DNA from: an uncultured Clostridia bacterium
GTDB lineage: Bacteria > Bacillota > Clostridia > Christensenellales > CAG-917
NCBI GenBank assembly: GCA_934277645.1
Contig: CAKQUX010000004.1
Coordinates: forward strand, 69,943 to 133,942
Reading direction: 5' to 3'
Length of the DNA stretch: 64,000 nucleotides
A program made the position numbers and the translations under genes. The notes below the pieces were generated by a model, which did no database searches, had not been told where the DNA came from, and saw only the letters and a list, made by a program, of their open reading frames with translations. This document shows, in pieces, positions 6,581-14,604 of this stretch. Each line of letters starts with the position of its first letter. Position 1 is the first letter of the stretch.

Positions 6581-8539
6581 TTAAATTTTTGAAACGTTTT
6601 CGACGTTTTTAAGGCAATCGTTTTCTAAGAAACCTAACAAAGTCTTTTTGTCATATATGTTTAAAAGCTCGCTTGCAATTCTTTTTGCATCGACAAAGCA
6701 TTCTTTATCAAACAAAGAATCGAATTTCCCGCTCGCTTTGCCGCTTTGTCTCATTCCAAGATAATCGCCACCGCCCCTTGTTTCAAAATCCTGTTCGGCA
6801 AGTTTAAAGCCGTCGTTTATGTTTTGAACTGTTTTAAGCCTTTTTATTGCGTTTTCGCCCGCATCCGCGCCGACGCATAAATAACACTCTGCGGCGTTTC
6901 CGTCACGGCCGACTCTTCCTCGCATTTGATGCAAAGTAGAAACACCGAAATTCTCGGCATTCATAATTGTCATAATCGAAGCGGATGGTACGTCTACACC
7001 GACTTCGATAACCGAAGTAGCAAAAACGACTGCCGATTGTTTGTTTTTAAACCTTTCCAGCGCTTCCGACTTTTTCGCCGCCGAAATTTTTCCGAACACA
7101 ATTTCAAAACCGACGTCGGAAAACTTCTCGTGCAGTTTTTTGGCGATTTTTTCAACCGAATACACTTCGAGATATTCCATATCGTAAACTTTCGGGCATA
7201 CGATAAACGCTTGTTTTCCACTCTGACATTGCCTATGTATATACTCGAACATTGCGTCGATTTTATCTTGAGCAACGATGAACGTTTTGACGTTATTCTC
7301 GCTGTGCTTTTCGATTTTGCTCACCGCAATTTCATCGTCGAATATCATAGCCACAGTTCTCGGTATAGGCGTTGCGGTCATACTTAAAACGTCAACGCAC
7401 GGATTTTTGGAAATAATTCTATCTTTTTGTTCGACGCCGAAACGCTGTTGTTCGTCGACTATCGCAAGTCGCAAATCATCGCAACAAAAATCGTCGTTTA
7501 AAACGGTGTGTGTTCCGAATAAAGCCTTAACAATTCCGCATCTGAAATCGGATTTAATTTTTTCTTTTTCGGCGGCAGGCGTTTCACCGCACACAAACGC
7601 GCAATTACTTCCGATTGTTTTGTATTTTTCATAATGTTGTTTAGCAAGAATAGTTGTAGGCGCAAGCATAACCGCACTACCGCCCGAATCCACGCAAAGC
7701 TTTATCGCCGAAAAGGCTACGGCGGTTTTTCCGCTTCCGACGTCGCCTACAAGTATTCTGTTCATAGGTTTTTCGGAGCGCATATCGTTTGTAATTTCGA
7801 GAACGGCTTTTTGTTGACTTTCGCTTAAATCGAAACCGAATTTCGGCAATTCAAAAACTTCCGAGTATCTGTGCGTTTTAAAACTCTCTTCTTTTAAAAG
7901 CTTAAACGATAAAACCTGCTTTAACAATTCTTCACAGGCAATTCGCTTCCTTGCTTTTAACGCATCACCAAGCGAAGTCGGATTGTGCGCAGATTTGACA
8001 GCGGCAAAAAGCGGCGAAGTTATACAATCGGAAACCGACGATATGTCCGTCAATTTTAAAGCTTCGGCAATGATTTTATAAAATGCCGCTTGGCCGATTA
8101 TCCCTTTTAACGGATATATAGGCTTAATTCCCTTTAATCTTTTCACATTGCCCAAGTCTTCGAAATCGGGATTGGAAATTATTCGTCCGTAACGTTCGTT
8201 CGGTGATATTTTTCCGTAAAACAAATATTCTTTTCCTATTTCAAACCTATCTTGCAAATACGGTTGATTAAAAAAGTAAATCATAATCGTATAGCCTTCG
8301 GAATCGATTTTCAGACTGAAATTTTTACGTTTGAAATTATATTCGTTTAAATCCCGAACAAAGCCTTTGAACAAACAAAAATCTCCCACTCTCGACTGTT
8401 TAAGCGAGATAGGAGATTCAAAATCGATATAATCTGTCGGCAATGTAAACAAAAGTTCGTTTACAGTGAAAATGCCGAGAGAATTGAGTTTTTTGACGGT
8501 CGCAGGACCGATACCTTTGATTTGTTCGAGCGCTGTCAT
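6581..8539 (-). CDS. recG: ATP-dependent DNA helicase RecG
   Basis: 652 residues, slightly shorter than the usual 680-690. RecG is a superfamily-2 helicase that remodels stalled replication forks and branched DNA. The wedge domain with an OB fold fills roughly residues 1-200 (helix-hairpin-helix at the start, LEQIKGIGPATVKKLNSLGI). Helicase motif I is LVGDVGSGKTAVAF near residue 263-276. Motif II is DEQQRFG (DEQHRFG in most homologues), with motif III SMTATPIPRT and motif VI QMRGRVGRDG. It follows fakA with only one base between, as in the Firmicute asp23-fakA-recG arrangement; sdaAB/sdaAA, present there in Bacillus, are absent. Confidence 0.96.
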   Translation of the reverse strand: MTALEQIKGIGPATVKKLNSLGIFTVNELLFTLPTDYIDFESPISLKQSRVGDFCLFKGFVRDLNEYNFKRKNFSLKIDSEGYTIMIYFFNQPYLQDRFEIGKEYLFYGKISPNERYGRIISNPDFEDLGNVKRLKGIKPIYPLKGIIGQAAFYKIIAEALKLTDISSVSDCITSPLFAAVKSAHNPTSLGDALKARKRIACEELLKQVLSFKLLKEESFKTHRYSEVFELPKFGFDLSESQQKAVLEITNDMRSEKPMNRILVGDVGSGKTAVAFSAIKLCVDSGGSAVMLAPTTILAKQHYEKYKTIGSNCAFVCGETPAAEKEKIKSDFRCGIVKALFGTHTVLNDDFCCDDLRLAIVDEQQRFGVEQKDRIISKNPCVDVLSMTATPIPRTVAMIFDDEIAVSKIEKHSENNVKTFIVAQDKIDAMFEYIHRQCQSGKQAFIVCPKVYDMEYLEVYSVEKIAKKLHEKFSDVGFEIVFGKISAAKKSEALERFKNKQSAVVFATSVIEVGVDVPSASIMTIMNAENFGVSTLHQMRGRVGRDGNAAECYLCVGADAGENAIKRLKTVQNINDGFKLAEQDFETRGGGDYLGMRQSGKASGKFDSLFDKECFVDAKRIASELLNIYDKKTLLGFLENDCLKNVENVSKI

Positions 8540-8540
8540 T

Positions 8541-10187
8541 CTATTCGAGCGAAATCATATAGAAATAATGCGGTTGACCGCCGTAATATACGGCAAACTC
8601 CATATCAGGAAACTCTTTGCCGAGTTTTTCGACAAGTTCGTTAGCCTCGTCTTCAGTGACTTTTTCACCATAATAAAGCGTAACCATTTCGGTTTCGTCG
8701 GTTTTTGCGGCTTTTATGGTTTGCGCGACGATATCGTCGATTTCACTTCCGCAAGCGATAACGTTTTTGCCCGAAATTCCGATAATGTCGCCGTCCTTAA
8801 TCGAAAAACCGTTCATTCTCGTATTTCTGACTGCGTGAGTAACTTCCGCAGTTTTAACAGACTTGAAGGCTTCGTTCATATTCTTTTCGTTTTCTTCGAT
8901 ACTTGCGCTCGGGTCAAAAGCAAACATTGCCGAAAAACCTTCCGGAACGAATTTTGTAGGAATGACGCTTACGGTGACGTCGGCAAGCTCTTTTGCCTGT
9001 TGCGCCGCAAGAATAATATTTCCGTTGTTAGGCAAAACGAAAACGTGCTTTGCGTTTACCGAATTTATAGCGTTAAGAATGTCATAAACGCTCGGATTCA
9101 TAGTTTGTCCGCCTTCGACAACAAGGTCGCAACCTACGTCCTTGAATATATTTGCAAGTCCTTTGCCTGCGCAAATCGCAACTACGCCGATTTCTTTCTT
9201 ATCTTTCGGTTTTTCGGCTTCGCGCGCCGCAACGATTTTGCGGTGTTGTTGAAGCATATTTTCGATTTTTAAGCTGTCAAGTTCGCCGAGTTTTAACGCA
9301 TATTTCAACGCTTTATCAGGCGTATTGGTATGAACGTGGACTTTAATAAGGTCAAGGTCGCCGATAACGAGTACGCAGTCGCCGATTTCCATAAGCGAAT
9401 CTCTGAGTACGTCGATGTCCGAAAGCGTGGTTTTGCTGTTTATATTGGTGATGAAATATTCTGTGCAATAAGCATACGTAATATTTTCATAGTCGTTGTC
9501 AAAGAAGTCGTCATCGACCTTTTGAACGGCGTTTGGAGTTCCGTCCTGAACGACATCGGCGGTAATTTCAACGCCGGTCAAAGCGTGCAAGAAGCCGTAG
9601 AAAATGGTCAAAAGACCTTTTCCGCCTGCGTCGACAACCCCCGCTTTTTTAAGGACGGGAAGCATTTCGGGAGTCTTTCCGAGAATATCTTCGCCGGATG
9701 CGATGACTTGATTCAAAAAGTCTTCTATTTCAAGATTTTTATTCTTCTTCGTAATGTAAATGGCTGTTTCCGCCATAACTCTAATTACGGTAAGTATGGT
9801 GCCTTCTTTCGGTTTGGAAACCGCGCTGTATGCAATTTCCGTTCCTTCACGCATACTCTCGGCAAAATCTCTTGCCGTCATTTCGTCTTTATCTTTAAGC
9901 GCAACCGCAAATCCTTTCATAATTTGCGAAGTGATTACGCCTGAATTTCCTCTTGCTCCCCTGAGTGCGCCTTTTGAAAACGCCAGCGCGAGTTCGGAAA
10001 GAGATTCAGACTCGCATTCTTTTATTCCTCTCAATGCCGAGTTGATAGTAAGCGACATATTCGTTCCCGTATCACCGTCGGGAACGGGGAAAACGTTGAG
10101 TTCGTCTATCTTTGTACGATTGAGATCCAGCGATTTCGTACCGCCCTCAACCATATTTTTAAAGTCAATGCTTTTTATAGTTTGCAT
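8541..10187 (-). CDS. fakA: FakA/YloV-family protein (DAK2 domain, fatty acid kinase subunit)
   Basis: 548 residues, the family length. The N-terminal DhaL-like nucleotide domain (about 1-200) carries NVFPVPDGDTGTNM (residues 31-44), whose aspartates bind Mg-ATP, then GARGNSGVI. The rest is the middle and DegV-like C-terminal region (VAICAGKGLANIFKDVG, FVLPNNGNIILAAQQAK). FakA phosphorylates fatty acids held by FakB, feeding exogenous fatty acids into phospholipids. No FakB gene is in the window. It is downstream of asp23 and ends one base before recG, so the three form one operon. Confidence 0.92.
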   Translation of the reverse strand: MQTIKSIDFKNMVEGGTKSLDLNRTKIDELNVFPVPDGDTGTNMSLTINSALRGIKECESESLSELALAFSKGALRGARGNSGVITSQIMKGFAVALKDKDEMTARDFAESMREGTEIAYSAVSKPKEGTILTVIRVMAETAIYITKKNKNLEIEDFLNQVIASGEDILGKTPEMLPVLKKAGVVDAGGKGLLTIFYGFLHALTGVEITADVVQDGTPNAVQKVDDDFFDNDYENITYAYCTEYFITNINSKTTLSDIDVLRDSLMEIGDCVLVIGDLDLIKVHVHTNTPDKALKYALKLGELDSLKIENMLQQHRKIVAAREAEKPKDKKEIGVVAICAGKGLANIFKDVGCDLVVEGGQTMNPSVYDILNAINSVNAKHVFVLPNNGNIILAAQQAKELADVTVSVIPTKFVPEGFSAMFAFDPSASIEENEKNMNEAFKSVKTAEVTHAVRNTRMNGFSIKDGDIIGISGKNVIACGSEIDDIVAQTIKAAKTDETEMVTLYYGEKVTEDEANELVEKLGKEFPDMEFAVYYGGQPHYFYMISLE

Positions 10188-10211
10188 ATATATAACGCGT
10201 CCTTTTTTAAA

Positions 10212-10562
10212 TTAAACTCTTATGCCAACTACGTTTACGCCGCAATGCTTGACTCGCATTCCCGTGAAAGTTTCTGCGGTGTAAATCATACATTCTTTAA
10301 TCGATTCTTTAACAGCTTCGATATTGACGCCAAGTTTCAAAATAACAAAAACCTCAATAAACATCAGATTGTCAACCGTAGCGATTTTTATTCCTTTGCC
10401 ATACTGAGCTCTTCCCCAAATCCTGTTCAGGTTGTCGGAAAGACGGCGTGAAACGAGTTCCACGACCCCATAGCACTCAGCGGCAGCTTTTGAACAAACA
10501 GTGGCTACTGCATCATCAGTTATTGAGATTGTCCCGTATTTGTTTGACGTTTTGAGTGACAT
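10212..10562 (-). CDS. yloU: Asp23/Gls24 family envelope-stress protein (YloU)
   Basis: 116 residues starting at MSLKTSNKYGTI, preceded by an AAAGG ribosome site; the open frame runs 16 codons further upstream without such a site. The Asp23 domain is recognised from ISITDDAVATVCSKAA, CYGVVELVSRR and the C-terminal VNVVGIRV. Family members sit at the cytoplasmic membrane face and are linked to alkaline or envelope stress. It begins the yloU-fakA-recG operon and is divergent from rpmB, exactly as in B. subtilis. Confidence 0.92.
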   Translation of the reverse strand: MSLKTSNKYGTISITDDAVATVCSKAAAECYGVVELVSRRLSDNLNRIWGRAQYGKGIKIATVDNLMFIEVFVILKLGVNIEAVKESIKECMIYTAETFTGMRVKHCGVNVVGIRV

Positions 10563-10581
10563 AAGTTTACCTTTTGTAATG

Positions 10582-10610
10582 ATTTTACAATATATTATAA
10601 GTTTTTGCAA
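10582..10610 (-). promoter_or_regulatory. Predicted promoter of asp23-fakA-recG
   Basis: Minus strand: TTGCAA (10610-10605), 17-nt spacer, TAAAAT (10587-10582), about 20 nt before the asp23 start codon. Confidence 0.6.
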
Positions 10611-10638
10611 CCAAATGAATGATTTTGCCTAAATATGC

Positions 10639-10667
10639 TTGCTAAAATTTTCGTTTAGTGCTAAAAT
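10639..10667 (+). promoter_or_regulatory. Predicted promoter of rpmB
   Basis: TTGCTA (10639-10644), 17-nt spacer, TAAAAT (10662-10667). The rpmB start is 36 nt downstream, with AGGAGG between. Confidence 0.55.
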
Positions 10668-10703
10668 CAACAATGTTGTAAAGAGTTTTAGGAGGATATA
10701 TAT

Positions 10704-10895
10704 ATGTCAAAAGTATGTTCTGTTTGCGGCAAAGGTAGAATGAGCGGAAATATGGTCAGCCACAGCCATCGTAAAACAAGACGCAGCTGGGCACCTAACG
10801 TACAAAAGGTTAAGGTCGTCACAGAAAGCGGCGGTGTCGAAGCACAATACGTTTGCACTCGTTGCTTGAGAAGCGATAAAGTTAAACGTGCCTAA
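10704..10895 (+). CDS. rpmB: 50S ribosomal protein L28
   Basis: 63 residues, the standard size. The start MSKVCSVCGKGRMSGN has two cysteines in a CxxC, and TRRSWAPNVQKVKV is the conserved core. A second CxxC-like pair is reduced to VCTRC near the C-terminus, giving a possible four-cysteine zinc form (C5, C8, C52, C55). AGGAGG lies nine bases before the ATG. It is transcribed alone, divergent from the asp23 operon, and followed by a strong terminator. Confidence 0.97.
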   Translation: MSKVCSVCGKGRMSGNMVSHSHRKTRRSWAPNVQKVKVVTESGGVEAQYVCTRCLRSDKVKRA

Positions 10896-10921
10896 TTTTC
10901 GATAATAATTCGACTTAAATT

Positions 10922-10949
10922 ATGAGCGACAAATGTCGCTCATTTTTTA
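10922..10949 (+). terminator. Rho-independent terminator of rpmB
   Basis: ATGAGCGAC-aaat-GTCGCTCAT followed by a run of six T, starting 27 nt after the rpmB stop. Confidence 0.85.
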
Positions 10950-11456
10950 TACTAATTTTCTAATTTTAATGACTTCCCTTCTTCGCTTTTCGCGTTATCG
11001 CTCCCATAAGGCAATGGCTTTATGGTGAAATATCGAAAAACAAATTCGATTGTTTGCACCTGCCGTTACCGCTATTATTTTAAATTTATAATCCCACATC
11101 GAAAAATAAGAATTTATTTAGTTAAAGCATTATTTCGTTAAACTTTATTCTTTAAATCCTTATTCGGTTTTAATGTTTTTTTTCGAGCGTTCTGCGATTA
11201 CAATCAAATCAAAACGATTGACAAATTTTACTTCACGATTCGCTCGCTTGCTCCGCTTGTTTACTTTTTATAATCATTTTACGTTATATTGTTATTCGCT
11301 TTAATCCTCGTTTAAATTGTTTCCGAAAAGGCTTAATTTAAACTGTTTAAACGCCGCCATTGTAGCATCGATTGAAATAGAAATTAAATTCTACAAAAAA
11401 TCTTAAATTTTTACAAAACACGCACCTTTTTGTTTTACCGTCATATAATAAATTGA
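10950..11456. other. AT-rich spacer between rpmB and spoVM
   Basis: About 500 nt with no credible gene on either strand. Short GC-richer patches (for example around 10978-11010 and 11230-11260) look neither coding nor clearly structured. A sigma-E-like -10 box (CATATAAT) lies at 11442-11449, ahead of spoVM, but I could not find a convincing matching -35. Confidence 0.4.
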
Positions 11457-11467
11457 AAGGAGGCGTT

Positions 11468-11557
11468 ATGAAATTCATTTGCATAAAACTGCCAAAGTTT
11501 ATTAAAAAAATTATATGTTTGTTTAAAAGACCTAAGGAAGCCGAAAAAGAGAGCTGA
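11468..11557 (+). CDS. spoVM: Stage V sporulation protein M (29-residue peptide)
   Basis: A 29-codon frame with a strong AAAGGAGG site seven bases upstream. The peptide begins MKFICIKLPKF. B. subtilis SpoVM is 26 residues and begins MKFYTIKLPKF, including Pro9, which is needed for recognising the curved forespore membrane. The remainder is an amphipathic basic helix (IKKIICLFKRPKE). SpoVM anchors the SpoIVA coat basement layer on the forespore. The gene lies between rpmB and rpe-rsgA, as in Bacillus. It marks the organism as an endospore former by ancestry. The stop codon falls in the loop of a terminator hairpin. Confidence 0.88.
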   Translation: MKFICIKLPKFIKKIICLFKRPKEAEKES

Positions 11558-11567
11558 CGCTCTCTTT
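11546..11567 (+). terminator. Terminator whose loop holds the spoVM stop codon
   Basis: AAAGAGAGC (11546-11554), loop TGAC, GCTCTCTTT (11559-11567); nine perfect pairs. The TGA stop of spoVM is the first three loop bases. Only three T end the right arm, so termination strength is uncertain. Confidence 0.65.
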
Positions 11568-11589
11568 CATACAAATCGGTTAATTTTAA

Positions 11590-11750
11590 AAAACGGCTAT
11601 ATTATCGACAAGCGGTTAATTGCAAACTTTTAAATAAAACGGTTATATTATCGATAAATCAGTTAATTACATACCTTAAAATTTAACTGCTATCCTATCG
11701 ACAAGCGGTCAAATTTGCTCATCGACAATAGGTTAAATTGCCGTGTAAAA
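11590..11750. repeat. Degenerate 46-47 bp tandem repeat, about 3.5 copies
   Basis: Units begin at 11594, 11640 and 11687 with cggctat / cggttat / ctgctat, each followed by 'atcgacaa' or 'atcgataa' and a 'ggttaatt'-like block. A further partial unit follows. It fills the gap between spoVM and rpe, whose genes converge here. No gene is visible. Confidence 0.7.
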
Positions 11751-11794
11751 ACATATAAATGCCATATTACTAAACGGTTTCCGAACAATTTCGG

Positions 11795-12445
11795 TTATTC
11801 TATGCCTTTTAATGCAGAAATAACCTTTTCGGGATTTTTTGAACCAAACACCGATGAGCCTGCAACTAACACGTCCGCCCCTGCGGCGATAATTTCCTTT
11901 GCGTTGTCTTCACCCACTCCGCCGTCGATTTCAAGCAATATGTTTCTGTCGCCGATAAGTTTTTTGGCGTCTTTTAGCTTTTGCACCGATTCGGGAATAA
12001 ACTTTTGACCGCCGAAACCTGCATATACGCTCATTATAAGAAGCATATCGATTTTATCTATATACGGCTCAACAAGCGACAAAGGTTTGTCGGGATTAAG
12101 CACAAGTCCGCATTTTTTGCCTTTCGCTTTGATTGTGTTCAATGCTCCGTCAACGTTTTTAGACGCGTCTACGTGGAACGTAACGAAATCGGCTCCTGCA
12201 TCGCAAAATCTTTCGACGTATTTTTCGGGTTCGGTTATCATTAGATGCACGTCGAGAGTCATATCGGTAACTCTGTCAAGAGCTTTAACCATCGGCATTC
12301 CGAAAGTTATGTTCGGCACAAAAACGCCGTCCATAACGTCGCAGTGAAGCCAATCTCCGCCCCATTTTCTAACGTCGGAAGCGGCTTTTTCCATATTCGC
12401 AAAGTCTGCCGACAAAATTGACGGCGCAACAAGCGGTTTAGTCAT
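11795..12445 (-). CDS. rpe: Ribulose-phosphate 3-epimerase
   Basis: 216 residues from MTKPLVAPS with AAGGAG upstream; an open frame reaches further up inside rsgA but lacks family similarity. It interconverts ribulose-5-P and xylulose-5-P in the pentose phosphate pathway. The TIM-barrel motifs are APSILSADFANM, LHCDVMDGVFVPN, HLMI and EIDGGV. The usual MSVNPGFGGQ reads MSVYAGFGGQ. The start overlaps the rsgA end by eight bases. The adjacent thiN of Bacillus is not present. Confidence 0.95.
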   Translation of the reverse strand: MTKPLVAPSILSADFANMEKAASDVRKWGGDWLHCDVMDGVFVPNITFGMPMVKALDRVTDMTLDVHLMITEPEKYVERFCDAGADFVTFHVDASKNVDGALNTIKAKGKKCGLVLNPDKPLSLVEPYIDKIDMLLIMSVYAGFGGQKFIPESVQKLKDAKKLIGDRNILLEIDGGVGEDNAKEIIAAGADVLVAGSSVFGSKNPEKVISALKGIE

Positions 12446-13277
12446 ACTTTTTTCTCCTTTTTTCTTCGAGTTCTTTGAATATTTCAACGTATCTTTCGTA
12501 TCTGCCTTTCGGAATATCAACGCCTACTCGCCTTATAATTTCGCAATCCGGCTCCGTCGTATGCGTACAGCCGTGATATCGACACTCGTCAGCATAACTT
12601 AAAAATTCTTCATAATAAAGTCGAAGCTCCTCGGGCTCAATATCAATCGTGTTCAAAAGCGAAAAGCCGCAAGTATCGATAACCCAAAAATCATCGCATT
12701 TTATAAGTTCTGTCTGCCTTGTCGTATGTTTTCCGCGTTCGGTCTTTTTGGCAAATCCGCCCGTTTGCAAATTCAGATTTGCCATAGCGTTGATAAGACT
12801 GCTTTTACCGACCGCCGATTGACCTATCAAACAAACGGTTTTGTTCGACAAATAGTTTTTAAGCTCTTTAATGCCGTCTTCGGTTTTAGCCGACGTATAA
12901 AACACCTTAAAGTTTTTATATTCGCTTAAATCGAGCTTCGATACGTCGCTTTTATTGCAAACGATAATAGGCTCGATATTCTCGTCGATTGCGTTCACTA
13001 TGACTTTATCGACAAGCAAAAAATCAGGCTTCGGCTTCGGTGAAACGACTATGACCGCCACGTCTACGTTTGCAACGTAAGGTCTTATAAGGCTGTTTTT
13101 GCGGTCATACAAATCATCGATTACAAACGCGTCGCAAGTTTCCAAAACCTCGACAATGTCGCCGACAACAAGTTTCACGTCGTTTTTTATGCGTTTTCTC
13201 ACAACGCAATTATAAACGCCGTTTTCCGTGTCGATCGTATATACGTTGGATACGATTTTGATTATTCGTCCTTGCAT
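12438..13277 (-). CDS. rsgA: Ribosome small-subunit-dependent GTPase A
   Basis: 279 residues from MQGRIIKIV with GAAGGT upstream. An OB-fold is followed by a circularly permuted GTPase: NKSD (G4) comes first, then GQSAVGKSSLINAM (G1) and DTCGF (G3). A zinc-binding tail follows with the CRYHGCTH...C pattern. RsgA releases RbfA and matures the 30S subunit. It overlaps rlmN by 16 bases. In Bacillus prpC and prkC (phosphatase and Ser/Thr kinase) lie between rlmN and rsgA; here they are missing from the locus. Confidence 0.95.
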   Translation of the reverse strand: MQGRIIKIVSNVYTIDTENGVYNCVVRKRIKNDVKLVVGDIVEVLETCDAFVIDDLYDRKNSLIRPYVANVDVAVIVVSPKPKPDFLLVDKVIVNAIDENIEPIIVCNKSDVSKLDLSEYKNFKVFYTSAKTEDGIKELKNYLSNKTVCLIGQSAVGKSSLINAMANLNLQTGGFAKKTERGKHTTRQTELIKCDDFWVIDTCGFSLLNTIDIEPEELRLYYEEFLSYADECRYHGCTHTTEPDCEIIRRVGVDIPKGRYERYVEIFKELEEKRRKKYD

Positions 13278-14290
13278 AAATACCTTCTTTTCAGCTGTCC
13301 GCAAGCGCCTTCGACGTCACTGCCTAAGCTTCGTCTTATGGTGACCGACATGCCTAATTTTTCGAGTTCGGATTTAAACTGATTTGCGCTCATACTCGGT
13401 TTTAGAGCGCCTTTATCGATTTTATTCAGTCTTATAAGATTGACATGGCACGGAAAGCCTTTAAGTAAATTCGAAAGAGCTTTTGCGTGTTCGACTTTGT
13501 CATTTACCCCGTCCATCAAAGAATATTCAAAAATGACTCGCCTTCCCGTTTTCTCAAAATAATACTTTGCCGCCTTTGCAATATCGACAACCGAATATTT
13601 CTTTGCAATCGGCATAATTTCTCGCCTTATTTCATCATTCGGAGCGTGAAGGGAAAAAGTAAGCGTAGGATGATGTCCGCTGTCCGCAAGCGCATAAACC
13701 TTGTCGCATAAACCGCATGTTGATAAAGACACGTTTCTTTCGCTGATATTTATCCCTTTCTCTTCCCCAAGCAACGAGAAAAACTTTAAAACGTTATCAT
13801 AATTATCCAGCGGTTCGCCGCTTCCCATCAAAACAACGTTCGTGATTTTACGCTCCTTTGCCGTTCCGCCCATATAGCGGTTGACGACTACAATCTGTCC
13901 TAAGATTTCGCCTGCCGACAAATTGCGGCAAAGTCCGTCTTTGCCTGACGCGCAAAACTTGCATCCCATTCTGCAACCTACCTGCGTAGAAACACAAATG
14001 GTATTGCCATAATTGTTTTGCATAAAAACGCACTCGATAAGTTCATCGTCTAAAAGTTTCAAAAGAAACTTGCTTGTCCCTTCTTTTCCTTTAAACTCTT
14101 TCAAAATTTCGATTCCGTTTGCGGAATACTCCGTTTTGAGTTTGTCGCGCAACTCTTTTGAAAGCGAAGTCATCTCGTCGATGTTTTTTCCGTTATGGCA
14201 AAATGAAAAAACCTGAGCCGCAACGTATTTTTTTTGGTCAGACAGAATTTCCGTCAATTCGTTTATATCGTAATCTGCAAGTATCTTCAT
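13262..14290 (-). CDS. rlmN: Dual-specificity rRNA/tRNA methyltransferase RlmN
   Basis: 342 residues, family length. It is a radical SAM enzyme that methylates C2 of A2503 in 23S rRNA and A37 of some tRNAs. The cluster motif is GCRMGCKFCASG (CxxxCxxC) near residue 105-116. The catalytic second cysteine lies in DVEGACGQL near the C-terminus, and VLMGSGEPLDNYDNV is the SAM-binding GEP region. It follows rsmB after about 310 nt of AT-rich DNA and overlaps rsgA. Confidence 0.95.
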   Translation of the reverse strand: MKILADYDINELTEILSDQKKYVAAQVFSFCHNGKNIDEMTSLSKELRDKLKTEYSANGIEILKEFKGKEGTSKFLLKLLDDELIECVFMQNNYGNTICVSTQVGCRMGCKFCASGKDGLCRNLSAGEILGQIVVVNRYMGGTAKERKITNVVLMGSGEPLDNYDNVLKFFSLLGEEKGINISERNVSLSTCGLCDKVYALADSGHHPTLTFSLHAPNDEIRREIMPIAKKYSVVDIAKAAKYYFEKTGRRVIFEYSLMDGVNDKVEHAKALSNLLKGFPCHVNLIRLNKIDKGALKPSMSANQFKSELEKLGMSVTIRRSLGSDVEGACGQLKRRYLCKDE

Positions 14291-14604
14291 TTTTTGCCTT
14301 ATTCTTTTTGTTTATATTATTGTTTAAGCGATTATTTCGATAAATAAAATTTAAAACAAAACGCTTAAGTCGTAATTTTATTCGATTTTCATAAACGGTT
14401 AAAAATTTTAATAAACCGTCACTTGAAACAACCACATCACCGTATGATTGCCACCTGTTTTTAACCGAAACACTTTAACGAAACACTTTAAATTATTATC
14501 TGTCAAACATAATAGTCAACGCTTATTTAAAATTTGACAACAGGTTTAAAAGCAATGTTCGATAACAATAGCGACGTCGGTTACAAAACTAATCGAAGCA
14601 TACA
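14291..14604. other. AT-rich spacer between rsmB and rlmN
   Basis: No gene seen. It contains short degenerate repeats, such as two copies of a 'cgaaacactttaa' word at about 14464-14490. It presumably holds the rlmN promoter, which I could not place. Confidence 0.4.

Noticed and set aside
8466..9272. 268-codon plus-strand frame opposite recG/fakA
   Set aside because: Shadow of two genes with complete motifs on the minus strand.
11347..11574. 75-codon minus-strand frame antisense to spoVM
   Set aside because: The plus strand has a strong ribosome site and the SpoVM motif; the antisense frame has neither.
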